From Cristatella mucedo (Eukaryota; Bryozoa; Phylactolaemata; Cristatellidae): 64,000 bases of DNA. The notes beneath the pieces were generated by a model. The model made no database searches. It worked only from the letters and a program-made list of their open reading frames with translations, and was not told the DNA's origin. The position numbers and the translations under genes are program-made. Positions 47,780 to 58,400 of the stretch are shown here, piece after piece; positions within the stretch are counted from its first letter, which is position 1; every line of letters begins with the position of its first letter. Where the stretch lies: positions 1,825,001 through 1,889,000 of the forward strand of contig WPIO01000003.1 in assembly GCA_009760855.2 (NCBI GenBank), in the 5' to 3' direction.

Positions 47780-49190
47780 ATGTAAAAGATCCGTAGGCGC
47801 AAATCCTTTTGAGTTCGCAGCCCTTTGAAGTTGCACCCGCCCTGATGGCGTAATAAATACAAGACCCGGTGTATATTCCGTTCCATTTGGCTCTTCTGCG
47901 TAGGCGTTATTGAATGAGTTCATTGTGGTCGCCCGGACTGTGCTGCACAGGCTTCCTGTGAAGTTTGAGACGGACGTACCGAGCCGTTAATATTCAAGTC
48001 GATAATCGCTCTGCTCACTACACACCAGAATGCCGCGCTTAAAGCGTCGAGCGAAAATGCCACGAATATTTCATGACTCAGACTCTTCTGCTGCCTCACG
48101 GTAGATTATGACGAAACCAGTTCCAAAAAATTGTTATTCAGGAACCGCGTACCTTATCGCGGTAGTCGCAATTATGCCGGTGTATAACGTTGAGGTTTCG
48201 AAACTTTCCAATTACGCCTTAGACATTGGCTGGGAATCTCGTGAAAAGGTTTTTACTCCAAACTCTGTGCAGGAGCCAGATCTCTCTGCAACCGGACGGC
48301 TTCGTTACGTCTACGTACCGGCTGCTTCGAAATCGGATTGCTGACGCTCGCTTCTAGACGAGTGGCTGGCCCCAGAATTCATCGGAGGCAGGAGGTCACG
48401 TGTCGAGGCAGTGCTTCCCTTCGCTGCCCCACTTACTCGCGCTCGCCCCAGTTACTTGCTCGGGCTTGGTCGGCTAGCTCGGCTATGTAGCTCTCGGCGA
48501 GCTAGCCGACGGCGCGCCGCGCCAGCTGGACGCTCCGAGCCGAGTGAGCTGAGCGCAAAGCCGTTCGACCAACTAGCTCGCAGAGAGCCGCGCCTGCGAC
48601 CTGCGACCTCCTGCAGCCTGCGAAACCGCGGAGCGCTCAAGCGGCCATAGAGCCACAGAGCGCATTTCGCCGCTGCGAGATTTCATCCAGTCCTGTCATC
48701 ATCCAGTCATCATGCATGTCATCGTCCAGTCGTGTGCCGTGGCGCGGCGCCCGCTCGATATCCTGCGCGGCGCAGCGGCGCTAGCAAAAAGACCCGCAAT
48801 GGAAGGAGCACAACAAATAGTGTGCATATTACGGCTGATGCGACGTGGGACTTTCAGCCAACTCGCTAGCAGGCCTAATTACAGCAGCTCACGCTCAGCG
48901 CCAGGACTCGCCGAGCGGCACGCCGTCACTCCTCGAGAGCGACTGCGGTCAAGCAAGTACTATATGGCTTTTTTACGGTCTGTGAGCTTCACGATCACGC
49001 TCCAAATTCTCATTCTCGTTTGGAGGAGGATGAGATCTCTCGGACATCAAAAACATATACTACACGCCCGAAGTACCTATTCCAAATTTCTTAAAATCCC
49101 AAATGTTTATTAAAGGTACTTATGGGCTAAATAACTACTATGGCAAGATTCATATATTCACGTTAGATTTTTTACGAAATAAAAGTTGTA
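47780..49190. other. Intergenic stretch, no gene recognised
   Basis: A small frame near 48030 begins MPRLKRRAKMPRIFHDSDSS and stops at once; it might be the start of a lost transposase but nothing supports this. A GC-rich part (48400-48970) is followed by a sharp change to AT-rich DNA at about 49100. Confidence 0.4.
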
Positions 49191-49200
49191 TATAGTAAGT

Positions 49201-52200
49201 AATGGAGTCACAAAGTTCTATCCTTTCACAGCGGCAGGATGAGGCATTCAATGATCGTGCTTGAAGAGTTGTTAATGATTACAAGACTAAATTTAGTGTT
49301 AATCCAGTAATAACGAAGAAGTATGGGAATTATTTTTGGGGCATATACTTCTCTTTGTCAACTGCAGATGTAAATAGGTTAATAGAGGAAATAAATGTAA
49401 AATCTATTGTGACTAGATCTATAGCTAAGCATAATTAAGTATATCAACTACCAAAATATGAATCAGAAGTATAAAGGTTGTCAAGTATGGAAATAGATGG
49501 CTGCGTATTAGGTAGAATTATAAGAAGTGAAAAAGAGGTTGATTATGAGTTTGAAGGATTTAAGCATACCGATATTGATCTTAACAATCTCAAAGAAAGG
49601 TTTTGGGCAGGTTTAATTGATATAACGAGAAGCTTAATATTTTTCTCCAAGAATGAAAAAATGAGTATGCTAATAAATGTGAGATTGGAAAGTGATATAG
49701 ATAAAACTGGTACTGCTGTATTGTTTGGCAATTGGCAGATATCATTAAACATTATATCAAATTTTCAGTCTGCATTAGATGAGCATTTCAGTTAGATAAT
49801 TGAACTATTACACGAGTGATCTGAACGTGACCCAAATTTGGTAGCAAATGAGGTGTTTTGTTATGTATGCTAACTTTACTAGATATTCATCTCAGAGGGG
49901 AGAGACTTATTGTGAGTCATCAAGTAAATTGAAGAATAAAAGATGTGTGATAAATATAAAAATCCATAATGACAATCAATATGCTTTATGGTTCGTACTT
50001 TGAAAGTAGAACTTGAGAGATAATCATGGAGATAATAATCACGATCTTAAGGAGCTACTAAATACAAAGTATGCAGATATTATTCCAGATATTATTAAAC
50101 TATTTAAAATCAGTAGAGGAAAATCATCATTATCAGTAGATAAGATTTCAAATTTAGATAACTTACTCGGAGTCAGTATACATGCTTACGAATATAATGA
50201 TACCGTCTTCCAATGATTACTAAGTGAAGAACTTGACAACCATGTTGATCTTTTGCTATGCGGGAATAAAGGTATTTCAAATTTTGCTATTGTAACCAAT
50301 TTTAATTCATTATGTAGAACTAAGGAAGACAATCATTCTCAATTATACTGTAAATGATGTATATCGAAGTTTTATTCTCCCGAGAAATTATATGATCATA
50401 TGAAAGATTGCTTAGAAGGTTACGGTAAAAATTCTAAGGTTAAAATGCCTCGCTCAAAAGACAGACACGATAGAACTGGTAACTAAAAAATAATTTTTAG
50501 GGAATATAAGAAAATGCTAATTTTTTCTTTTTTTGCTTATACAAATTTTGGATATTTCTTACTAAGACTTCTGACGAAGATACTAATACCTTGAACGTTT
50601 CTTTCTAGGAGCATAAACCAAATTCACGACCATATTTCATATTTCATCATGAGTCAAAAGTGGTTTCTAAGTGTTACTTCTCAGGTATAAATTGTGATAA
50701 AAATATGATTTAAAGTCTAAAAATGGAATTTACTAGGTTAAAGAAAGTGTTAAAAAGTTACATCGGAGAATGACGAGAGTTTTATATGTCAAAGTTAGTG
50801 AACGAAGAGTATGAAGAATTTGAAAAAAAAATCTGTTCATTTTTGGATTTATGAAGAGTACGTAGAAGATGATAAAGCATTAGATCATTGTCACTTAACG
50901 GGTGAATACAGGGGCAATGCTAACTAATGATGATTGCAACTAAAACCAAGGATATATCCATATATACTAATTCTTCCAGGTTACATTCACAATCTACGTT
51001 GTTATGATTCTCATCTCATTTGTTAACTCTTTGGACTGTAATACTGAAGAGAAAAAAGTGATAAATATGAATATGGACAAGTTCTTAACAATTGAATTCG
51101 GAAATAAATGTTTCAGAGATTCACTTCAAATTTTAAACTCTTCTTTAGATGAGCTGTTTAAGAATCTTTGAGATTATAACAATTTTTCAAGGTTACTCAA
51201 AGTGCATTTCTAAGTCTTTCTAATTCAGACTTCGAATTATTAACGAAGAAATTGTGAAAAGGTGTACACCCTTATGAATACATGGATGGATATACAGTGA
51301 AACATAACTTCCAAGTATAGTTAAGTTTAAGTCTTGTCTTTCAAGAGATACTAGCCAGCATAATTATGATCATGCAATACATGTTTGGAATACTTTTAGA
51401 ATTAATAATCTTGGTTGGTATCATGAATTATACTTCAAGTTAGATGCATTACTTTTCTCAGACTTTTATGAAAAATGTAGGACGTCAATTTCTTCGTGTT
51501 ATCAGATTGATCCAGTGAAGTTCATGACTACTCCTCAAATGACTTGGACAATTGGTCTTAAGTTTAATGGCCTTGTTCTTGAATTATTTGCAGATGTTTA
51601 CAAATATGAATTCTTTGAGCGTAGGATAGGAGGAGGAATGGCAAGTCTCCAAACGATACGTAAAGGCTGACAACAGACGTTGCCCTGGATTTGACGCAGA
51701 AAAAGAGAAAACTTGGTTACTCTAACAGAAATTACCAGTTGGGGGCTTTAAATTTGTTTCAAGGACTGAAGGACAGAAATGGACTTCAGAATCGATATTA
51801 CGCCTAAGTTATGCTTCTCATATAGTTTTTGTTCTAAAAGTAGACATAGAATGTCCACAAGAACTTCATGATGCATTTTCTGATTACCCTTTATTCAAAT
51901 ATGCTCTTAAAGTTAGAAATACAAAATTCTCTGTTTATCAAGCTATATTCAACCGTGGAGATAATCCTTCGAAGAAATTAGCTCTCAATTTATTTCCAAA
52001 AGATCGTTATGTAATACATTTATATAAATCTTCAGTAGTACTTAATGCTTTGTTACAAAGTCTGTTGGCTATCGAATGCGTACCGAAAGCCGCTTAGGCT
52101 GTGAGTGCGCTACACAAAACTCTCCTGCGTAACACCCACATGGTCTTTATGACTTTGTGGAGTTGCAGACGGAGATACATTACATTTATGAACTTAAGAA

Positions 52201-52670
52201 AGTCCATAAAGTAATACAGTACACACAATCGGATTGGCTAGCTAAATATACAGATCATAATACAAATATAAGGAATTCTGCAAAGAATGACTTCAAAAAG
52301 AATCTGTACAAAGTGTGAAACAATGCATTCTTTGGAAACAACAGAAAATGTTCGAGGACGAAGAAACATTGAGGTTTTTAACAGAGAATCAGAAGAAGAA
52401 AGAATTTTGTTGACCGGAAAATTATTGATGGCAAAGTTATCTGTGTTGAGTTAATTAGAAGTGCAGTTACTCTAAACAAGCAGATTTATGTAGGGTTTAC
52501 AATATTGATCTAACAAAATTAGTAATGCAACATTCTACTATGCCAAGATGAAGAAATTTTATGGACCTAGGGTCAGATTAGAGTATACTGACACCGATTC
52601 ACTGGTAATGAATGTTACAACCGAGAATGTCTATAAAGATTTTTCGTCTTTACAGAGAGCATTTGCTTTA
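49201..52670 (+). pseudogene. Family-B DNA polymerase relic (Polinton type)
   Basis: Ordered conserved blocks: CVINIKIHNDNQYALWF near 49950, a zinc-finger-like C..C...F....L..H...C pattern near 50347-50430, DHCHLTGEYRG (50883-50915), HNLRCYDSHL (50988-51017), a GVHPYEYMDG block near 51260, VGGFKFV near 51737, KNDFKKNLYKV with a damaged catalytic helix near 52290, and the metal-binding motif YTDTDSL (52584-52604) still intact. Stops and frameshifts occur throughout. The family replicates by protein priming. The part before 49900 is assigned only by position. Confidence 0.78.
52058..52185 (+). mobile_element. Copy 3 of the 128-bp dispersed repeat
   Basis: It runs from AAGTCTGTTGGCTATCGAAT to GGAGATACATTACA and interrupts the polymerase relic; TTACA stands at both borders (TGTTACA and CATTACA), a possible target duplication. 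It matches 33758-33885 at nearly every base. Confidence 0.75.
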
Positions 52671-52671
52671 A

Positions 52672-53055
52672 TTCCTATAATAATAATAACAATATACATG
52701 ATAAAGCGCCCTAAGAAAATTCAATCTCTTTCTATGAGCTTTAAATTTTGATGCAAAGGAAACACGATCGAATGGTTAGCGGTAGCATGCTCAATAAATA
52801 ACAAGAATAACATGATTAGGCGTGACATGCACGGAGTCAACATGCAAGCACGCTTAATGGCAGCATACACATTTCAGCACGCTTAAGCACACAAAGGACG
52901 AATCCCAGGGACCTACTAAATGCTGTAATAAATTGATGCGTTTTTAGTTTATTTTTAAATGTGGTCAAGTCAGGAGATGTCGTGACGCAAGTCCGGAGTG
53001 AGTTTCAGACTTTGGGAGCATACGAACTAAAGGCACGGTCTCCAAAGGATTCCCT
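52672..53055 (-). mobile_element. LINE 3' end (minus) inserted in the polymerase relic
   Basis: ATAATAATAACAATATACAT, reversed tail (AAGCGCCCTAAGAAAATTCA) and reversed 3' UTR run to CACGGTCTCCAAAGGATT. ATTCC occurs at both borders, a possible target duplication. Confidence 0.85.
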
Positions 53056-53720
53056 TTCATGAAGAAAGTGAGATCTGGAAAGATAAAAAAGCAAAATAAG
53101 TTATCAAGACTAATAGAAAAGTTGCAGATAAGTTTAAAGATGAGATGTCTGAGAAGTAGGCAGAAAATTGAGAAGATTATTCCATGCAAATGTTAAGTGA
53201 ATGTATTTTTTTAAGACCAAAGCTAGATTCAATGAACGTAGCAGAAACTTGTGGCGGAATTATTGAAGATTCACATGCAAAAAAGGCTTGGGCTGTAATT
53301 AGATTAGCAAGTAGTAAAGAAATTTTTCTCACTTTAATTATTTAAATTTCTTGCAATATATTGATAATATTTATACTGAATAATTTTTTGGATTGGAATA
53401 TTTTAGAAAAATGGATTTTTTTCAGGGATCAAATGAATACAAAAAGTCAATGGCGAAAAAATTGGTGGATCTGAAGTGTATTTTGTGTTAGGAAGTAATA
53501 TGGTATTTGGTGATCAAACAGATAGAGATACTGAAAATGGCGTAAAGAAAAATTAGAGTGCTCTAATGACTGCTTTAGTAAAAATGATTTTTATAGGTAT
53601 TCTCCAGATGAAATAATAAATCAGAAAACCCTAAATGAAATAAAATGTCTTTAAAGTAGAAGTATTATTTCTGGGTTTATTCCAACTCAGTATAAAAAAA
53701 ACTAAAAACTAAAAAATATT
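53056..53720 (+). pseudogene. Right part of the Polinton-like element, broken coding
   Basis: AT-rich frames continue after the LINE. A block reading GGSEVYFVLGSNMVFGDQ near 53465-53520 and another, YSPDEIINQKTLNEIK, near 53600 look like coding remnants of one protein, but I do not recognise it. Confidence 0.45.
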
Positions 53721-53721
53721 A

Positions 53722-53888
53722 ACTGATTTAACAGTCTCTTTTGTATCGCAACAAAATAGACTTTATGGCTATCACCGACCGCTTGCAGTGGTGATAAAGA
53801 ATCACCCACCGCAGGATTCGAACCCACGGTCTCGGAACCGAGGTCGTGACAAGCAACCATCTCACCTAATGTGCCATCACGGCTCATC
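53722..53888 (-). mobile_element. SINE-B copy (minus), complete
   Basis: Minus strand: GTGATGGCACATTAGGTGAG, palindrome CACGACCTCGG/CCGAGACCGTG, box B GGGTTCGAATCC, body CACTGCAAGCGGTCGGTGAT and tail ending AAAAGAGACTGTTAAATC. Confidence 0.85.
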
Positions 53889-53889
53889 G

Positions 53890-54145
53890 GTACCGCACAC
53901 AACATCTACTTGAATTGCATGTATTAGGACTAAACGAGTGCTGTTACTATGAATTCGAAATATTTGTTCCTGGATTAAACTGTGAAAAAAATTCATTAAA
54001 TTTCATAGCTATAGGATGTGTTCCAGTTCCTACTGACATTGCAATAGATATATCAATTGGAAATTCATTGCTTATTTTCTTATTGGAAAAAGAACAATAC
54101 TTTGACTTCGAGTTTGATATTAGTGAATTTGGGCTATAAACATTT
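53890..54145 (+). pseudogene. Terminal ORF fragment of the AT-rich element
   Basis: An open frame without ATG, starting near 53915, codes for about 74 residues including LNECCYYEFEIFVPGLN and ends at TAA 54137-54139. Its composition matches the element and not the flank. I do not recognise the protein; it may be the end of the same gene as the fragments at 53465-53650. Confidence 0.35.
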
Positions 54146-54172
54146 GAACATATGTAATTTAAAAAAATTAAA

Positions 54173-54373
54173 TCAACTAATGGGCGAATTGCTGGGCATT
54201 GGGTGATGCGACGGCAGCTCTGTAGCCGACGCCGTAGTGGTGAGTTGAGTATCGGACTCGCCGAGCCCGGGCCGTTGGCCAGGCGAGTCGGAGATATATT
54301 TCAGTTGGTGCTTGAGAATGAGCTTCATTTTGTCCCGTGTTGCTTTATAATCGTTATTAGTGAATGAATCCAT
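54173..54373 (-). other. Unassigned 66-codon ORF (minus)
   Basis: ATG at 54373 starts MDSFTNNDYKATRDKMK, a charged N-terminus, followed by Pro/Ser/Thr-rich sequence to a stop at 54173. It stands between the Polinton-like relic and FKBP4. It may be a gag start, a lost first exon, or chance. Confidence 0.2.
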
Positions 54374-54379
54374 CGGCTA

Positions 54380-55116
54380 GCTTCCTTATGAGCCCTCTAG
54401 CTCAGCCGCATCCCTCAGGGCTTTGTCGATACACTAGTTATTCCGGTCCACCATCTAGAGGCAGTGGGAGTTACGTTTCGCCTTTGATGCTGCCTCACTC
54501 TGGCATCCGCACCAGAGCTTGTTTGGTTGCGGACGACCTCCTTGTATGCTTTCAAGGCTCCCCCCTCAAAATGCTGGCTGCATGGTTGCGTGCAAGTTTC
54601 CTTCACTTCGGTGTAGCTTGGAGAGTGATTCCAGGCTTTAACTAATTCTCAGCACATGCTCGCACTCCCTTAACCTGTGCACAGAGAAACTGAAGTCTGT
54701 TCCGGGCATCTTTCGATGGCCCACCGCCCGGAGACGGTGACAAAATTGACGCAGACAGCCGTTTCTTAGGCAATGCGGTGTTTCTGGGAATGAGAGGTCC
54801 GCAGGTCCGTTAAGCCCGGCCATTGACCTTTTTCGATGCATTTTAATGATGAAGTACAGCTGGAAGCTTGCACGTCTCGATTTATGCGCTTTCGCGTACC
54901 AAAAAACTTCGCAAAGCTTCGGGTCTCCACCCAACCGGTCGGTCCACCAACCGCGGGAGGCTGCGGTTGGCTACTGATCGATTTCCGGGAAGTCACGTGG
55001 GTTTTTGTTTGCCGCTCTGGTTCGAGAAGCTTCCAGGTGCCGCAACGTGCTCTGGTGCTTCACGCCGCGCATTGGCAAGGTCGTCTTCGGAGAGACGCAC
55101 ACGTCGTGTAGTGTTC
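54380..55116. promoter_or_regulatory. Upstream region of FKBP4
   Basis: Base composition changes from AT-rich to mixed and CpG-containing toward the start codon; promoter and 5' UTR are expected in the right half. The FKBP4 frame stays open upstream to 54868, but that part has no similarity to FKBPs. Confidence 0.45.
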
Positions 55117-55426
55117 ATGGCTGACCAAAGTGATGTTCCGCAGGATTCCGAAATGGAGATAGGCAGTTCTACGCCGGAAGCGACGCCGAGTGCTGGCTCA
55201 GGCAGCGGTGCGGCTACTGACTTCAGAATGCCGGTGGGGGCTATCGATATTTCTCCCAATCTCGACGGCGGCGTCATGAAAGTCATCCTAAAGGAGGGCG
55301 TCTCAGACGAGAAGCCCGCGGCAGGAGAGGAAGTGTTCGTGCACTACACCGGGACGCTGACTAATGGCGAGAAATTCGACAGCAGCCGAGATAGAAATGA
55401 GCTTTTCAAGTTCAAGCTTGGCAGCG
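55117..55426 (+). CDS. FKBP4: FKBP4 exon 1
   Basis: Residues 1-103 and one base of Gly104; donor AGCG|GTAAGC. An acidic, Ser/Gly-rich N-terminus precedes FK1 ([20 protein letters not shown]). Confidence 0.93.
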
Positions 55427-58400
55427 GTAAGCATGTCTGCTTTGAGCATGAGTATTTTATGTTGCTTTGGAAGTCCGTTCGTTAAGAGCTGCTTGTTAGT
55501 CACGCGCGCGCGTCAGATGCTGCGGCAGAGGCATAACACGACGCCGACTCCGCAGCCCTGGCGGAGTATAAGATATTACTAACGCCAACTATACACTGCT
55601 ACATATAATTGCTCAGTGGCTCGCCGCAAAGATAGCTCGAATCCCAGAAAATCGAATCCTCGAATTGTGGTGCGTAAATGACCAGAACTTCTATATTCTG
55701 CCTGCAGATAAGAGTTGCGGTTTGGTAGAGCTGTTTTTTTGCAGATAGTACTTGCTCCTGCCGATGTGATCGTTAGCTCGACTTTCTACCCTTCTGTCTG
55801 CAGGAGGCGTCATCAAATCTTGGGACATTGGCGTCGCCACGATGAAGAAAGGCGAAGTTTGTCAGCTGATATGTCGGTCCGACTATGCGTACGGTGCCTC
55901 AGGTAGCCCCCCGAAGATAGGACCAAACGCTACTCTAATTTTTGAGATAGAGCTTTTCTACTGGAAGGGTAAGAAGCTTGCTGCCTGCTCTCAGTCTTTG
56001 CCTAGCTGTGAGTCATGCCGGCTCCCTTACCTCTACCCTCACAACCATCAACTATAAACGATATAGCCGTTTCCAGACAGTCATCGATCGGAACGATTGC
56101 TATGCCTAGGAAAGCTTCGTGAATTCAATTAACTTAGCCTCAAATCCGGGAGACGTGCTTTCATTTAGTTCGTATGCTCCACATGCCTGGAACTCACTCC
56201 CAACTGACGTCACGACAACCCCTGGCTTAGCGATTTTTAAAAAGAAGCTTAAAAGCTCATATTCCTCACAGCATTTGCTGGTTCATGTGATTTGATTTGT
56301 CCTTTGTGTGCTTATGCCAGCTGACACTGAATGTTACCACTAACCATATCGTGCTTCCTTTACAGCTTACGTAAATGCCTCCGAGATATCTATATAAATA
56401 ATAGTAGTAGTAGCAGCAGCAGCCGATGATGTTCATATGCCGAGGACGGAGAGTATTTTAAGTTACGCAGTTTATTAGAGCTTTCTAGATCCTTCCAATA
56501 ATTAAGAGCATTGGAAACCCGTTGATTGTGTAGACTACAATTGGTTCTTAGATGGGTTATTGCTCTTTAGCAAGCCTTAATAGCGCTAGTTTATATCCCT
56601 GCTATGTATTGAAATTCCTTTTCGGAGTACCTTTGGTTGTAAGTTTGCTTATTTTTGCTATAAGCATGTATTGTGGGTCTTTGCAAAGGCAACTGCTACC
56701 CATGGGTACATCTTGACCAAATCGTACATTTCAATATAATTATGAATCATCTTTTAGTTTGTAATGGCTCTGTTGTTTATTTTGTAATACTCTGCTACGG
56801 ATCTTGTGATACATTAATATATTTTAGCCTGTTAATCTGTCAGCCTGTAGTGAGTGTCTAATGCGCTCAAGATGAATTATTTGCTATAGGTGAAGACATT
56901 TCTGAGGACAAAGACGAAAGCATCATTAGACGCATTGTGACAAAAGGTGATGGATATGCAAACCCAAAGGATGGAGCACGCGTTGAAGGTTCGTACCACA
57001 GCGTTTTGCTCATATATGGGATGTCGATTGCTGCAGAATATGCCAGGATCATCTTTCGTCATTCCTTCGCAGCTTTTGCTAGCAGTAGGTAGACCTAGCC
57101 CAACTTTAGTGTTAGCTCGGTGATTATGCCTTTGTCATTCCTTTCAGCTGGTATACAGCATGTATATTCCTGCACTGGTTAGCACACGAAGATTTGGTTG
57201 CCAGGCAGATACCAAGTTGGCACTTCAAATGCATGATCGTCTTATGTAGCTTCACACCTGTTAGTAATGCTTTGCTTTTTTTCAGTGCACCTGGTTGGAA
57301 GCTATGGTGGTAAGGAATTTGAAAGCCGAGATGCCAAGTTCACGGTTGGTGAAGGGTCAGAACATGGTGTCATCGAAGGTGTTGATGTGGCCATTAAGAA
57401 GTTCAAGAAAGGTGAAAGATCAAAGCTCATGATCAAGCCGGAGCTGGCCTTTGGCTCGTCTGGAAATAGTGCCTTTGGTGTTCCACCAAATGCGACAGTG
57501 GAGTATGAAGTCACCCTCGTTGACTTTGAGAAGGTGAGACTTATTAATTTGGGAACAAAATGACAAGTGGCGGGGACAGTCGGCTTAGTGAATGTATGAG
57601 GCCCCTGCACCATCTTCCGTCGTGAACAGAAGATAGCTCGTGGCCTTTTTACAAGATCAGTGGCAAGAATTGATTAACTTGTGTCACTGCTATCATTATG
57701 CAGACGTCGCCACACCCTTTTGTACCGGTTTTGTCTTCTAGGCATGGCTGCTTTTTAGTGGTTTTAATTAACCTGGTACCACTGTCTTGCTTAGTTAGTC
57801 GCCTGCAAATCGCCCAAAGTAAATGTTAGACATAGTTGCCTTTATTTTGCTCTTTAGTGTGCTGAAGGATCCAAAAATGAATTGCCTGTCAAAGAAAGCA
57901 AGGAAATGTGCCCCCCACAAGGCTCTCTTCACTGAGGCCTTTAGATCCCGATGTTATAGCCCAAGCTATTTGCTTCTTGTTTGTTTCTTCTTGCTGTTGT
58001 GTCTTGCTACCGTTTGTCTCAACAATGTGAGAGTTATTGAGTGCTGTCACCAGCTGCTCTTTTTTTTCTAGGTCAAGGAGACTTGGGAAATGGATCCAGA
58101 AGAGAAGCTTAGCCAGGGTGACATTTACAAAGAGAAGGGGACTGACTTCTTTAAGGTTAGGAAAGTGATCAGCTACTTGCACTGAGCCAGTACGATACGA
58201 TAAATACTTATAGGCTACTCCATTCGAACGTGGCTGATCATGATGGCAACGTCGATTGGAATTTAATGAGCATGTGCGCAATGCTATCTCGGTTGTCTTA
58301 GCCCTGGTGTTAGGTGCCAGCTCTTCACCACCGATGTAGAGCTGCGTCTGTTGCCTTGTAGTAGTGTCTTGCCATAAACGAGCCGAGGCCTTTAATGCTT

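Larger units (their letters stand above)
49201..54145 (+). mobile_element. Polinton/Maverick-like element, decayed
   Basis: A block of markedly AT-rich DNA carries fragments of a protein-primed-type family-B DNA polymerase on the plus strand. No integrase, protease, ATPase or capsid gene was recognised and no inverted termini were found. Three younger insertions interrupt it: a 128-bp repeat at 52058, a LINE at 52672 and a SINE-B at 53722. All three stop codons occur in frame and shifts are frequent, so it is an old copy and not an alternative code. A linear-plasmid or adintovirus origin would look similar at this level of decay. Confidence 0.75.

Noticed and set aside
49201-54145. Alternative genetic code as explanation for in-frame stops in the polymerase
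   Set aside because: All three stop codons appear, together with frameshifts, so decay explains it better.
54868-55116. Upstream extension of the FKBP4 frame
   Set aside because: The frame is open, but the sequence is Arg-rich and unlike any FKBP; the start at 55117 gives a normal acidic N-terminus.
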